This document shows positions 1-9,351 of a stretch of DNA of 42,065 nt, one piece after another. Both the position numbers and the translations under genes were made by a program. The stretch comes from Bacteroidales bacterium (GTDB lineage Bacteria > Bacteroidota > Bacteroidia > Bacteroidales > Bacteroidaceae), in the NCBI GenBank assembly GCA_015060905.1, contig SUXQ01000019.1, positions 1 through 42,065 on the forward strand, read 5' to 3'. The notes beneath the pieces are model-generated. The model did not search any database. It saw only the letters and a program-made list of their open reading frames with translations, and had not been told where the DNA came from. Position 1 is the stretch's first letter, and each line of letters begins with the position of its first letter.

Positions 1-89
1 ACCTGAATAATCTTCTCGTCTATTGCAAGGTATTGTTTGAGTGCGGCAGTCCTCTCTTTTATATCTTTTAATTGGTCGGCAGTAATCAT
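1..89 (-). CDS. prfB: Peptide chain release factor 2, N-terminal fragment (runs off window)
   Basis: The reverse complement of 89-1 is open and encodes 29 residues beginning MITADQLKDIKERTAALKQY. This resembles the N-terminus of Bacteroidetes release factor 2, which recognises UGA and UAA stop codons on the ribosome. The rest of the gene lies outside the window, so the GGQ and SPF motifs cannot be seen. In many bacteria an in-frame UGA near codon 25 forces a +1 frameshift that autoregulates RF2. Here the matching spot reads TAC CTT GCA ATA GAC without a stop, so the frame is continuous. The gene is divergent from the polysaccharide locus. The identification rests on a short N-terminal match recalled from the family. 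Confidence 0.7.
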   Translation of the reverse strand, partial: MITADQLKDIKERTAALKQYLAIDEKIIQ

Positions 90-425
90 ACTGTTATCTT
101 TATTAATTTATTTATAGTGCAAAGATAGTGCAAACAAACGTAACGCAAGCTTGCTTGCAAGTTACAAAGTGAGTGCAGCCTATGTTCGCATTATTCATAC
201 TGCAAAGATAGTGCAAACTTTCCTTTTTTTTGCATAAAAACAATAGGAACTAAAAATGAAAGGAAAATAGGCATTTAAATGCTATGAATGGTCTTTTTAC
301 CGCTTTTTTGTATAAATACATTTTTTTTTGACCGAAAAAAGTGTTTCCTTTGCAATATTTTTGTTAAAAGATAGTTATAAAAATAAATAAATATTTTTTT
401 ACTGAACGATTAATAACGGTTTGTA
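90..425. promoter_or_regulatory. Gene-free divergent intergenic region between prfB and the polysaccharide locus
   Basis: This 336-base AT-rich stretch holds no convincing gene. An 18-base sequence occurs twice in perfect direct repeat, at 118-135 and 201-218. Each copy contains TATCTTTG on the minus strand (127-120 and 210-203), a perfect match to the Bacteroidetes -7 box, facing prfB. The proximal copy has a weak -33 candidate (CTTG at 149-146). On the plus strand, a T-rich run followed by TTCCTTTG (345-352) is a one-mismatch -7 box that could start the polysaccharide transcript near 359. A palindromic GCAAGCTTGC lies at 145-154. No UpxY-type antiterminator gene precedes the locus. Confidence 0.5.
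118..218 (-). repeat. Two perfect 18-base direct repeats carrying -7-like boxes toward prfB
   Basis: The copies at 118-135 and 201-218 are identical and 83 bases apart. Each begins TGCAAAGATAG and includes the reverse complement of TATCTTTG. They may be tandem promoters or an operator pair for prfB. Confidence 0.6.
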
Positions 426-1037
426 ATGGTTGTAACTGATGGAATGAATGCCTTTGAACGTGCAATAAAGCGTGTTTTTGACTTTGTATGTTCGTTTCTT
501 GGACTTCTCTTTTTGTCGCCGGTTTTTCTGATAGTATATATTATGTTGCGCATACAGAATGAAGGTAGTGTAATATTCTGTCAAGAGAGAATCGGATATA
601 AAGGAAAACCTTTCAATATATACAAATTCCGCACCATGCGTGTCGATTCGGAACATGATGGAGAACCCCTGCTTGCTACAAAAGGTGATGAGCGTTTGAC
701 GAAAATCGGTCGCATCCTGCGTGAGCATCATCTGGATGAACTGCCTCAGTTGTTCAATGTGTTTAAAGGCGACATGTCTTTTGTCGGTCCACGTCCCGAA
801 CGTCAGTATTTTATTGACAAGATACGCAAGGAGAATCCTGATTATGATTATATTTTCCTGATGCGCCCCGGATTGACCTCTATGGCAACAATCCATAATG
901 GTTATACCGATACAATGGAGAAGATGCTCATCCGTTTGGAAATGGACCTTGATTACCTCAAGAACCGTTCTTTGTGGCTCGATGCCAAATTGATTTTTAC
1001 TACTGTCTTTTATATTGTAAACGGAAAAAAATTCTAA
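426..1037 (+). CDS. Undecaprenyl-phosphate sugar-1-phosphate transferase (bacterial sugar transferase family)
   Basis: This 203-residue membrane enzyme of the bacterial sugar transferase family (PF02397; WcaJ C-terminal / PglC type) would load the first sugar phosphate onto undecaprenyl phosphate and so start repeat-unit synthesis. A hydrophobic segment spans about residues 17-41. Family motifs follow: QERIG (53-57), KFRTM (67-71), DELPQ (104-108) and GPRPE (121-125). The length matches the minimal catalytic form, without the N-terminal four-helix part found in WcaJ or WbaP. ATG codons at 426 and 444 are both possible starts. It is the first gene of the locus, and its TAA overlaps the next ATG by one base. 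The sugar used (Gal, Glc, FucNAc4N and so on) cannot be read from the sequence. Confidence 0.9.
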   Translation: MVVTDGMNAFERAIKRVFDFVCSFLGLLFLSPVFLIVYIMLRIQNEGSVIFCQERIGYKGKPFNIYKFRTMRVDSEHDGEPLLATKGDERLTKIGRILREHHLDELPQLFNVFKGDMSFVGPRPERQYFIDKIRKENPDYDYIFLMRPGLTSMATIHNGYTDTMEKMLIRLEMDLDYLKNRSLWLDAKLIFTTVFYIVNGKKF

Positions 1038-3544
1038 TGATGAAAAAACATATCCTTTTCTTACTTTTTGCTGTTTTTTTCTCTTTTCAGAGTGTTGTAG
1101 CACAGAATTTGACAGATGAACAGATTGTTAAAATTGTGCTTGACGAACAGGAAAAGGGTAGCGATGAAAAGACAATTGTCCAGAAACTGTTGCGACAGGG
1201 CGTCACTCCTGCTCAGTTGCGCCGATTAAAAGCCAAGTATGAACAGGAACAAGAGGGTCTCGGGGCAGTGGATGTAACCGGAATCAACCGCAGCAGAACC
1301 GACAAAAAAAAGAATGTAGACAATAAAGGCAAGAACTTCATGCTTATCGATAGTAAATCGAAGTATACCAAGGATATGCAGCAGACTATGCTTCAAGATG
1401 AAATGTCATTCCTTGACATTGACTCCGTTGTCTATTATCAAAATCTGTTCAAGAAAGATGAAGTTTATGGTCGCAATATTTTCAATAACGAATTATTGAC
1501 ATTTGAACCGGCAATGAATATTCCTTCACCCTCTGACTACGTTCTTGGTGCCGGCGATCAGGTTATCATTGATGTATGGGGTGCTTCGCAGCAAAGTTTC
1601 GATGGCGAAATTTCTCCCGATGGTTATGTAGTGATAGAAGGAATAGGGCCCATAAAGTTGGCCGGTTATACGGTTGCAGCTGCAAATGAGCATGTAAAGA
1701 ATGTTCTTAGCGAGTCATATGGCGGCTCTTCAATCACATTGTCTGTAGGCTCGACACGTAGTGTAAAGGTTGAAGTTGTCGGCGACGTTGTCACTCCCGG
1801 CTCTTATACGATGAGTGCCTTTTCTACACTCTTCAATGCATTGTATAATGCAGGCGGTATAAGCGAGACGGGAACCCTGCGCGATATTAAAGTCTTCAGG
1901 AACGGCAAGCAGGTGGGATATGTTGATGTTTATGATTATATCGTAAATGGCAACAACACCGGTAACATTCGTTTGCAGGACAATGACCTGGTTGTTGTGG
2001 GGCCGTACGATGCAATTGTAAACATTCAGGGAAAGGTGAAGCGTCCTATGAAATATGAGATGAAGGCTGATGAGACTCTTAAGAATCTGCTTTCATATAC
2101 AGGAGGTTTAGCCGGTGACGCTTTTGAAAAGAATATAAGAATCATACGCAAGAATGGCAAGGAATATTCTGTTCATACAGTTGATAAAAATTCATTTGCA
2201 TCATTCAAACTTGTTGATGGCGACTCTATTTATGTGGACTCGATTATTCCACGTTTCTCTAATATGGCAGAGGTAAAAGGTGCAGTCTTTCATCCGGGAA
2301 TGTATGAGGTAAACGACTCAATTAATACGGTATATAAACTGATAGAAGCTGCTGACGGACTTCGCGAGGATGCTTTTACTGCCCGCGCAGTAATGCATCG
2401 CCGAAAAGAGGACAGACGTCTCGAGGTGCTTGCCGTAGATGTTGAAGGTATTATGAACGGCACGGTGGCAGATGTTAAACTGCGCAAAGAAGATGTGTTA
2501 TTCATTCCCTCGGTTCATGAAATGAGAGGAGAAGAGACTGTGAAAATTTCGGGTGAGGTAAATTATCCCGGAGTATACGAATATGCCGAGAATACAACTC
2601 TTGAGGATTTTGTTCTACAAGCGGGAGGATTGACAAAAAATGCTTCAATTGTCAAGGTAGATGTCTATCGTATGATGTACGATGCAAAAGCATTGACCGA
2701 AGGTGATACAATAACACAGTGCTATAGTTTCGCTCTTAAGGATGGCTTTGTAGTAGACGGTGAGCCGGGATTCATTCTTCATCCGTTTGATGAGGTACAT
2801 GTGCGCAAAAGCCCGGTTAATTCTGTTACAATGACTGTCACGATAAATGGTGCTGTGAATTTTGAAGGCGATTATGCAATGTATAACCGTGAATACAGGC
2901 TCAGCGATCTTGTAAAGGCAGCAGGTGGCTTTACTGAATTTGCCTATCCTTTGGGTGCGTATCTCAACCGCAAGATGACGGCCGAGGAACGTAGACAGCG
3001 CGAGGGAGCAATGCGAATGTCGCAGATACAGATGTACGAGGAGAGTATGCGCTCCGAGAGTGATTATAATATTACGCTGGCTGATTCGCTTATGAATCTT
3101 AAACTCGAACTCAGCGATGTCTATCCGGTTGCAATCAACCTAGAGAAGGCTATAGAGAATCCGGGCGGGGTCGAGGATATTGTACTGCGCGAGAGTGATG
3201 TACTTACGGTTCCTCAGTATACAGGTACAGTCAAGATTAGTGGTGAGGTACGTTATCCTATAACCATAAACTATAAGAAGGGAGAGAAACTGGGTTACTA
3301 CATAAAACATGCCGGCGGTTATAGCGATAGAGCCAAAAAAGGCGACGTGTATGCAATATACATGAACGGTGGTGTAAGCGAGGTGTCCAAATTCTCGAGT
3401 AATGATATAAAACCCGGTTGTGAAATTGTGGTTCCTACAAAGAACGCGTCAAAGAAACTTTCCACAACCGAGGTATTGGCAATCAGCACCTCTACAGCTT
3501 CAATCGCTACGATGATTGTGACTTTAATAAATCTGCTTAAATAG
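1037..3544 (+). CDS. Wza-like polysaccharide export protein with multiple SLBB repeats
   Basis: This 835-residue protein should form the periplasmic/outer-membrane export conduit for the glycan. I start it at the ATG at 1037, which overlaps the previous stop and gives a clean signal peptide (MMKKHILFLLF..., cleavage near VVA|Q at 22/23). An upstream in-frame extension lies inside the previous gene and is not needed. A polysaccharide export domain begins near residue 168 (YVLGAGDQVIIDVW). About six SLBB-type repeats follow, recognisable by recurring phrases such as VKISGEV.YPG and AGGL/AGGF. A hydrophobic C-terminal segment (about 812-832) may be a membrane anchor. It is longer than E. coli Wza (about 380 aa), as is common in Bacteroidetes. 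The first mature residue is not Cys, so it is not a lipoprotein. Confidence 0.9.
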   Translation: MMKKHILFLLFAVFFSFQSVVAQNLTDEQIVKIVLDEQEKGSDEKTIVQKLLRQGVTPAQLRRLKAKYEQEQEGLGAVDVTGINRSRTDKKKNVDNKGKNFMLIDSKSKYTKDMQQTMLQDEMSFLDIDSVVYYQNLFKKDEVYGRNIFNNELLTFEPAMNIPSPSDYVLGAGDQVIIDVWGASQQSFDGEISPDGYVVIEGIGPIKLAGYTVAAANEHVKNVLSESYGGSSITLSVGSTRSVKVEVVGDVVTPGSYTMSAFSTLFNALYNAGGISETGTLRDIKVFRNGKQVGYVDVYDYIVNGNNTGNIRLQDNDLVVVGPYDAIVNIQGKVKRPMKYEMKADETLKNLLSYTGGLAGDAFEKNIRIIRKNGKEYSVHTVDKNSFASFKLVDGDSIYVDSIIPRFSNMAEVKGAVFHPGMYEVNDSINTVYKLIEAADGLREDAFTARAVMHRRKEDRRLEVLAVDVEGIMNGTVADVKLRKEDVLFIPSVHEMRGEETVKISGEVNYPGVYEYAENTTLEDFVLQAGGLTKNASIVKVDVYRMMYDAKALTEGDTITQCYSFALKDGFVVDGEPGFILHPFDEVHVRKSPVNSVTMTVTINGAVNFEGDYAMYNREYRLSDLVKAAGGFTEFAYPLGAYLNRKMTAEERRQREGAMRMSQIQMYEESMRSESDYNITLADSLMNLKLELSDVYPVAINLEKAIENPGGVEDIVLRESDVLTVPQYTGTVKISGEVRYPITINYKKGEKLGYYIKHAGGYSDRAKKGDVYAIYMNGGVSEVSKFSSNDIKPGCEIVVPTKNASKKLSTTEVLAISTSTASIATMIVTLINLLK

Positions 3545-3612
3545 TGTGCTTCTCCCCTAATGTTGCAGTACAATGACTATGCGGTCATGAATTATGTTAC
3601 GGTAAATGGCAA

Positions 3613-4680
3613 ATGATTATGGAACCGATATTAAAGAATGAAATACGCCTTGACCTTATCCTTAAAATTCTTAAGGATAATTGGAAAAAATATATTGCTG
3701 TTATGTTTATAACAGGTGTCATTTCTTCGCTTTTGATAATATGTGTGCCCCGATACTATGTTGTAAGAGTTACGCTGGCACCTGAATATGGTGAACAGAG
3801 TCCAATCAGTGGAATTCTTGGCAGTGCAGCCTCTTTCTTGAATCTCGGCGTGGGTGCTACAGGCGGCTCCAATGCAATTGTTCCCGAATTCTATCCGGAT
3901 ATCATTAAGTCTACAGATTTTTTGGTGGGGCTGATGAGTGCTCCTGTCAAGAGTCAGGATGGCGAATTCAGCGGTACATATGCCCAATATCTGACTTCGC
4001 GAGAGAAGGCTCCATGGTGGTGGGTAGTTATTGCTAAGGTTAAGAAGATTTTTGCAAAAGAAAAGGAACCTTTCAATGCGTCGAAAGATTACAAGGTCAA
4101 TCCATTTGCACTTACTCGGGCGGAATATGATATTATAAAGAGTATTTCGGCATCTATCGAGTGCAATGTTGATGAAAAAACGGGGGTTATTTCAATCTCG
4201 GCAAATGCTCAGGACCCTCTTGTCGCTGCTATTATGGCAAATAATGTCAAGGAGGAGTTGCAGGAGTTTCTCACCAAGTACAGGACCGAGAAAATAAAGA
4301 ACGAACTTAAACATGCTACAGAGTTATGCGACGCGGCATATGCCGATTATGTTAAGGCTCAGGATGTGTATGCTCGGTTTATGGACAAGCATCAGGCTCT
4401 TACGCGTCAATCATATAAGGTAGAGGAGACACGTCTCTCGGGAGAAATGCAGATGGCTCTTGAAATATATAACGCCCTTTATCAACAGAAATTGTACTCC
4501 GAATCCGAACTGCAGAAAAGGACGCCTGCCTTTACCACTTTGCAGAATGCCACTGTACCGGTGATTCCTACCGGCCCCAAAAGGATGGTAACAGTTCTGA
4601 TAATGACTATATTGTCATTCTTTGTATATACAGTAATACTTGTGGCTGTAAATGACTCAAAGTTTCGTGGCAAAGAGTAG
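3613..4680 (+). CDS. Wzz-type polysaccharide chain-length determinant / co-polymerase
   Basis: This 355-residue inner-membrane protein of the Wzz family sets glycan chain length together with the Wzy polymerase. One transmembrane helix lies near residues 28-45 and another near 325-347. They bracket a long periplasmic region that is mostly helical (about 205-300). A proline-rich stretch (PVIPTGPKR) precedes the second helix, as in the family. There is no C-terminal tyrosine kinase domain, so any BY-kinase would be encoded elsewhere. ATG codons at 3613 and 3619 are both usable. It follows the export gene by 68 bases and precedes the polymerase by 9, consistent with one operon. Confidence 0.87.
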   Translation: MIMEPILKNEIRLDLILKILKDNWKKYIAVMFITGVISSLLIICVPRYYVVRVTLAPEYGEQSPISGILGSAASFLNLGVGATGGSNAIVPEFYPDIIKSTDFLVGLMSAPVKSQDGEFSGTYAQYLTSREKAPWWWVVIAKVKKIFAKEKEPFNASKDYKVNPFALTRAEYDIIKSISASIECNVDEKTGVISISANAQDPLVAAIMANNVKEELQEFLTKYRTEKIKNELKHATELCDAAYADYVKAQDVYARFMDKHQALTRQSYKVEETRLSGEMQMALEIYNALYQQKLYSESELQKRTPAFTTLQNATVPVIPTGPKRMVTVLIMTILSFFVYTVILVAVNDSKFRGKE

Positions 4681-4689
4681 GGTGACTGT

Positions 4690-5736
4690 ATGTATGTAGT
4701 GATATTGTTTGTTATATTTGCATTCCTTGCATTCCTTGCTTTTTTCGAGGATGAAAGGATACGAAGTTGTACTTGGCTGTTGGTTACGGTTGGTGCAATC
4801 CTTACTTTGTATGTGGCTTTTCGTCCTGCAGGTATTGACAATGACTACAACGCTTATTTAGGATATTTCAAAAACCCGGATGGTATTGTCGCTTCTTTGG
4901 CTGAACCTACTTTTAAGATTATCAACGGCTTTGCGCGTTTGTGTGGGGCACCGTTACTTTTGTTTGTCATTTATGCTGTTCTTGCAACGCCTCTTAAGAT
5001 ATATTCAATATTAAGGCTTTCTCCTTATTGGTATTTGTCGATACTTGTGTGGTTTGCGCATCTGTTTCTCGTTCAGGAGATGACGCAGATACGTGTTGCG
5101 GTGGCGACGGCCATATTTCTGTTTTCTATTCCTTATCTTGCCGAGGGACGTAAGGGCAAATTCGGGCTTTGTATGATTCTTGCAATACTTTTCCATTATT
5201 CTGCATTAGTTTTACTGCCTCTTATACTTATTGGAAACAAGCCTTTGTCGAGGATGTTTCTTCTTGTGCTCTTAGTCCTTCCTATTGCGTTGTATATGAC
5301 TCCGCTTGCAAGCATAGAACTGTTGAAACTGGTTCCTATTCCTTTTCTGCAACAGAAACTGCAGATGTACGAAGAGTTGATGAAATACAAAGGGGGAGTA
5401 TGGAGCGACATAAATATTTTCAACATAATGGCAGTGATGCGACTGTTTGCCTATTATATGCTTTTGTGGAAATATGACTACCTGTCGGACAAGTATCCGT
5501 ATATGCCTGTGTTTATGAAGATTTTCTGCTATTCGATATGTATGTATGTAGGTCTCTCCTTCTTGCCGCCTGTGGCTATGAGAATAGAAGAATTTATCTC
5601 AATAATTGATTGTATATTGTTCCCGTTGTTGGCGGTGCTGATAAGGCCTCATTGGTTGGGTCGCATGCTTGTAATATTCTATTATGCCGGTGTTATTTTG
5701 GCAAACGTATACCTGTATAAACTTCTGAAAATTTAA
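4690..5736 (+). CDS. EpsG/Wzy-like polysaccharide polymerase, polytopic membrane protein
   Basis: This 348-residue protein is almost entirely hydrophobic, with roughly eight to ten predicted membrane helices. A conserved-looking acidic loop after the second helix (FRPAGIDNDYNAYLGYF) is typical of the EpsG family (PF14897), which acts as the polymerase of lipid-linked repeat units. A second loop carries QEMTQIRVAVA, similar to the Arg-containing stretch seen in EpsG proteins. Its place between Wzz and the glycosyltransferases supports the polymerase role. Wzy proteins diverge strongly, so the role is inferred from topology, family motifs and context. Confidence 0.8.
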   Translation: MYVVILFVIFAFLAFLAFFEDERIRSCTWLLVTVGAILTLYVAFRPAGIDNDYNAYLGYFKNPDGIVASLAEPTFKIINGFARLCGAPLLLFVIYAVLATPLKIYSILRLSPYWYLSILVWFAHLFLVQEMTQIRVAVATAIFLFSIPYLAEGRKGKFGLCMILAILFHYSALVLLPLILIGNKPLSRMFLLVLLVLPIALYMTPLASIELLKLVPIPFLQQKLQMYEELMKYKGGVWSDINIFNIMAVMRLFAYYMLLWKYDYLSDKYPYMPVFMKIFCYSICMYVGLSFLPPVAMRIEEFISIIDCILFPLLAVLIRPHWLGRMLVIFYYAGVILANVYLYKLLKI

Positions 5737-5794
5737 TTTTTTTCAGGGTTTGTTTTATGGGTGTTACGGTTACGACAATAGGTGTTGTGGTTTA

Positions 5795-6889
5795 ATGAAA
5801 ATGAATATGAAAAAAAGAATAACCTTTTTATTGCCGGGTATAGCCAATCGTCCGATAGGCGGATATAAAGTTGTTTATGAATATGCAAACAGGCTTGTCG
5901 GTGATGGATATATTGTAAATATAGTATATCCGACCTATTTGCATTTTGATAGCGATACTTGTTTTTTCCGTTTTTTAAGGATATCTAAGGCTTTCGTTAA
6001 ATATATTTACTATATCTTAACTAAGAAATATATATGTAATAAATGGTTCGACCTGAATAAATGTGTTAATGAATTTTTAGTACCCTCCTTGAGCGAAAAA
6101 TGGTGTCCTAAATCAGATGTATGTGTGGCAACATCTGCAAGAACTGCCATTTATATGAACAGATATAAAGAATCAGTTTCAAAGATTTATCTCATACAGG
6201 GTTATGAAGCATGGAATGGTATCACGGATGAACAACTGATAGATACATATAAATATCAGTTCAAGAAAATAGTAATATCAAAGTGGCTGTATGATATTGT
6301 TTCTAAATATGACCCGGATTGTCAGCTCATTCCTAATGGCTTTGATTTTGATTTTTTCAAGAAAACCGTAGAGTGTGAAAAACGTGACAGATACACTCTT
6401 GCAATGATGTATCATGTTCAGGAACTTAAAGGGTGCGATGATGGGTTTATGGCACTTGATATTGTTAAAAAGAGGTGTCCACAGTTGAAAGTATCTCTCT
6501 TTAGTGTGTACCCCGAACCGGATAATCTTCCCGATTGGATAACATATTATCGTCAGCCGGATAAGGATACGTTCAATAAAATATATAATTCGACAGCAAT
6601 ATTTGTTGGTACAAGTTGGAGCGAAGGGTGGGGATTGACTATTGGCGAGGCGATGATGTGTGGTTGTGCAGTTGCGTGTACCGATAATGCCGGTTACAGA
6701 GAAATGGCAATAGATAATAATACCGCCTTGCTGTCTCCTATAAAGAATCCTGCGGCTTTAGCCGAAAATATAATAAGACTGATAGAAGATGATGCACTAA
6801 GAATAAGAATTGCCGAACAGGGATATGAATATATTCAGAGGTTCAAATGGGACGATTCTTATTGTAAACTAAAATCAATTCTAAACTAA
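5795..6889 (+). CDS. Glycosyltransferase family 4 (GT-B fold)
   Basis: This 364-residue retaining glycosyltransferase is expected to add a sugar to the lipid-linked repeat unit at the cytoplasmic face of the inner membrane. An N-terminal donor/acceptor loop (RPIGGYKVV) and the C-terminal GT4 signature E-x7-E (E277 and E285 in SEGWGLTIGEAM) are visible, followed by CTDNAGYREM. I place the start at the ATG at 5795; in-frame ATGs at 5801 and 5807 are also plausible, and the longer version from 5750 has an unlikely Cys-rich leader. Base composition is distinctly AT-rich, as in the next two genes. Donor and linkage cannot be predicted. Confidence 0.85.
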   Translation: MKMNMKKRITFLLPGIANRPIGGYKVVYEYANRLVGDGYIVNIVYPTYLHFDSDTCFFRFLRISKAFVKYIYYILTKKYICNKWFDLNKCVNEFLVPSLSEKWCPKSDVCVATSARTAIYMNRYKESVSKIYLIQGYEAWNGITDEQLIDTYKYQFKKIVISKWLYDIVSKYDPDCQLIPNGFDFDFFKKTVECEKRDRYTLAMMYHVQELKGCDDGFMALDIVKKRCPQLKVSLFSVYPEPDNLPDWITYYRQPDKDTFNKIYNSTAIFVGTSWSEGWGLTIGEAMMCGCAVACTDNAGYREMAIDNNTALLSPIKNPAALAENIIRLIEDDALRIRIAEQGYEYIQRFKWDDSYCKLKSILN

Positions 6890-6907
6890 TAAAATATCAT
6901 AAAGATA

Positions 6908-7768
6908 ATGATGCGTAAACTTTTTCGTGCAGCAAGGGCTCGTTTCTCATTGTATATACTGACGCCTCTGTTTTCTCATTGCTTTAACCCTTTGTGCACT
7001 TTATATTTTAATTTTGTATTCTTTCCCTTTCGGCAAGCAATAAAATTTCCACTTTTCGTGTATGGATGGCCTAAATTGTTTTCTCAATTTGGCAGAATGC
7101 AGTGCGATGGTGCTTGTTTTCCGGGAATGATAAAGTTGAATATATCGGATAGTCAAGGGCCTCAGTATTCTTGCGGTAACACAGAATTATCTGTTTGGGG
7201 AAAAATAATATTCAAGGCTGACAAGAAAAGTGATCATTTTGAGATAGGGAGCGGGTGCAGAATAAATGTCCTGCAGAATGGTGAGTTTGTATTTGGTGCA
7301 AATTCTAAAATAGGGAATTATTGCAATATAACAGTTTATAGTAAATTGATATTAGGTGAGGTTTCAAGAATTGCCCACAGGTCACAAATTATGGACAGCA
7401 ACTATCACTATATGGCCGATTTTAATAATAAAATCGTCAAAAGGCATTGCGCACCAATAGTTATAGGGTCGTATTGCTGGATATGCAATAGTACAACAGT
7501 TACAGGTGGTGCTGTTATCCCCGATAAGGTAATAGTAAGTTCCAATTCATTGGTGAACAAGGATATGTCAGATGTTCCTGAAGGGGCTGTTATTGGGGGG
7601 CAGCCTGCAAAATTATTGAGAACAGGTGTGCGTAGAATAGAAAATAAGGCTTTTGAGAAAGTTTTAAATGACTATTTTGCACATAATGAATTTGCGCATA
7701 CTTATGAATTTGATGCCACTCTGCCCGAGAGTATATGTGATATTGACTCAAACGATAAAATAGGATGA
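6908..7768 (+). CDS. Left-handed beta-helix (hexapeptide repeat) acyltransferase
   Basis: This 286-residue protein has a run of degenerate hexapeptide repeats in its second half (for example VFGANSKIGNYCNITVYSKL and PIVIGSYCWICNSTTVTGGAVI). It ends with the family-typical IGGQPAKLLR. Such enzymes (NeuD/WcaF/Maa type) transfer an acetyl or other acyl group from CoA to a sugar, so it probably decorates the repeat unit. The first 100 residues are hydrophobic and basic and have no repeat pattern; they may bind membrane or acceptor. The stop overlaps the start of the flippase gene by 4 bases (ATGA), which suggests translational coupling. Confidence 0.82.
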   Translation: MMRKLFRAARARFSLYILTPLFSHCFNPLCTLYFNFVFFPFRQAIKFPLFVYGWPKLFSQFGRMQCDGACFPGMIKLNISDSQGPQYSCGNTELSVWGKIIFKADKKSDHFEIGSGCRINVLQNGEFVFGANSKIGNYCNITVYSKLILGEVSRIAHRSQIMDSNYHYMADFNNKIVKRHCAPIVIGSYCWICNSTTVTGGAVIPDKVIVSSNSLVNKDMSDVPEGAVIGGQPAKLLRTGVRRIENKAFEKVLNDYFAHNEFAHTYEFDATLPESICDIDSNDKIG

Positions 7769-9315
7769 GTGATACTTCATTTAAAAGCAAACGTATATTG
7801 AAGAATACTGCGTTCTTATATATAAGAATGTTGTTTCTTTTGTTTGTCACATTATATACATCGAGGGTCTTGCTTGATGAGTTGGGCTTTGAAGATTTTG
7901 GCATATTTAATTTGGTTGCCGGCATTGCTTCAATGTTTGTTTTTTTCAGTTCCTCGTTGGTAAACGCGACACAGCGTTTCCTTAATGTCGAATTATCTAA
8001 GGGAGATGTTCTTAAGGCTAATGTTATATTGAATCAGCATCTTATATTATATACTGCTATTGCGGCTCTTGTAATTCTTTTGGCCGAGATTTTTGGTGTT
8101 TGGTTTATACGCAATGAATTGCAAATACCTCTTGAAAGATTGGATACTGCAGTTTGGGTTTTTAGGTTTGCAATGTGGTCATTAGCCATAGTATTGGTGG
8201 GAATTGTGTTTGATTCTGAAATTATAGCACACGAGGATATGAACGTCTATTCTTATGTGGGCTTGGTCGAAGGTGTTGCAAAGCTGGTTATTGTTTATAT
8301 AATATCCGGTGCCTCTATCGATAAACTTTTCCTTTATGCTCTTTTATTATTATTTGTCACTGTTGTAACGCAAGGAATGTATTTTATTTATTCAAAATGG
8401 AATTATTCGGAATGTTTTATACGCTTCGTCTTTGACAAAAATGTATTAAAAGAGACCGGCTCTTTGCTTGGCTGGAATTTGGTTGGAACTGCGGTCTATG
8501 CATTGAATGACTCGGGTGTGAATGTTTTGTTGAATATGTTTTTTGGTCCTGTGGTTAATGCAGCGAGGGCTATTTCGTATCAAGTTAATGCCGCCCTCAA
8601 TAATTTCAGTGCAAATATTTTTGTGTCGGTCAGGCCACAGATTGTAAAGTCTTATGCTTTGGGCGATTTTGATTATTTATTGAAACTTTTCTATAATAGT
8701 TCAAGATATTCTTTCTTCTTTTTATTTATTATCAGCCTTCCTATAATTTTCAATGTTGATGCTATTTTGGTTTTATGGCAGGGCAGTGTGCCGGAATTTA
8801 CAGGCATATTTACTATATTGGTTCTAATCTATTCGTTGGTTAATATACTTACAAATCCCATATGGACATTGGCGCTTGCGGTGGGGCGTTTGAAAAAGTA
8901 TATATGTGTCGGAAGTGGTGTGTTCTTGCTCATATTTCCTATTTCATATTTTCTCCTGCGTATGGATGTTCCTCCATATTATGTGATGTTTGTGATGATT
9001 GCAATTAGGAGTGTTTACCTGTTTGTGGTGCTGAGGATAATAAAAGAATATATTGTATTTACTTTCTCGGAGTATTTTAAGAAGGTATTGTATCCGATAT
9101 TTAAACTTGTGCTTGTGTCCTTGCCTTTTATGTTTGCATTTGAACATTATGTGGGTGGCGTGGGCTTGTTTGTTTCGTTAGCTGTGCAATTTTCAATATT
9201 GACGATTCTTACATATTTTGTGGGAATGTGTAAAGGCGACCGTCAGTATATAGTGTCTTTAATAAAAAATTTATACATCAAATATTTTAAAGGAGGGGAT
9301 AATAACCTGTCTTAA
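7765..9315 (+). CDS. Wzx-type lipid-linked repeat-unit flippase
   Basis: This 516-residue polytopic protein has about 12-14 hydrophobic segments and belongs to the polysaccharide biosynthesis protein / MVF superfamily. It should flip the undecaprenyl-linked repeat unit across the inner membrane to the Wzy polymerase. The N-terminus (KRILKNTAFLYIRMLFLLFV followed by TLYTSRVLLDELGFEDFGIF) is typical of Wzx proteins from Bacteroidetes and Firmicutes. Its start overlaps the acyltransferase stop. It is the last gene of the first transcription block; a new promoter follows at 9352. Confidence 0.87.
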   Translation: MSDTSFKSKRILKNTAFLYIRMLFLLFVTLYTSRVLLDELGFEDFGIFNLVAGIASMFVFFSSSLVNATQRFLNVELSKGDVLKANVILNQHLILYTAIAALVILLAEIFGVWFIRNELQIPLERLDTAVWVFRFAMWSLAIVLVGIVFDSEIIAHEDMNVYSYVGLVEGVAKLVIVYIISGASIDKLFLYALLLLFVTVVTQGMYFIYSKWNYSECFIRFVFDKNVLKETGSLLGWNLVGTAVYALNDSGVNVLLNMFFGPVVNAARAISYQVNAALNNFSANIFVSVRPQIVKSYALGDFDYLLKLFYNSSRYSFFFLFIISLPIIFNVDAILVLWQGSVPEFTGIFTILVLIYSLVNILTNPIWTLALAVGRLKKYICVGSGVFLLIFPISYFLLRMDVPPYYVMFVMIAIRSVYLFVVLRIIKEYIVFTFSEYFKKVLYPIFKLVLVSLPFMFAFEHYVGGVGLFVSLAVQFSILTILTYFVGMCKGDRQYIVSLIKNLYIKYFKGGDNNLS

Positions 9316-9351
9316 ATAGTATTTGAATGCTAATATGCTGAATTTATAACA

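Noticed and set aside
974..1036. Longer N-terminus for the Wza-like export protein
   Set aside because: The extension overlaps the preceding gene and would bury the signal peptide; the ATG at 1037 gives a clean one.
399..1103. Long minus-strand open frame (234 codons) opposite the sugar transferase gene
   Set aside because: It is fully antisense to a gene with clear family motifs, has no recognisable domain, and has a composition typical of a shadow frame.
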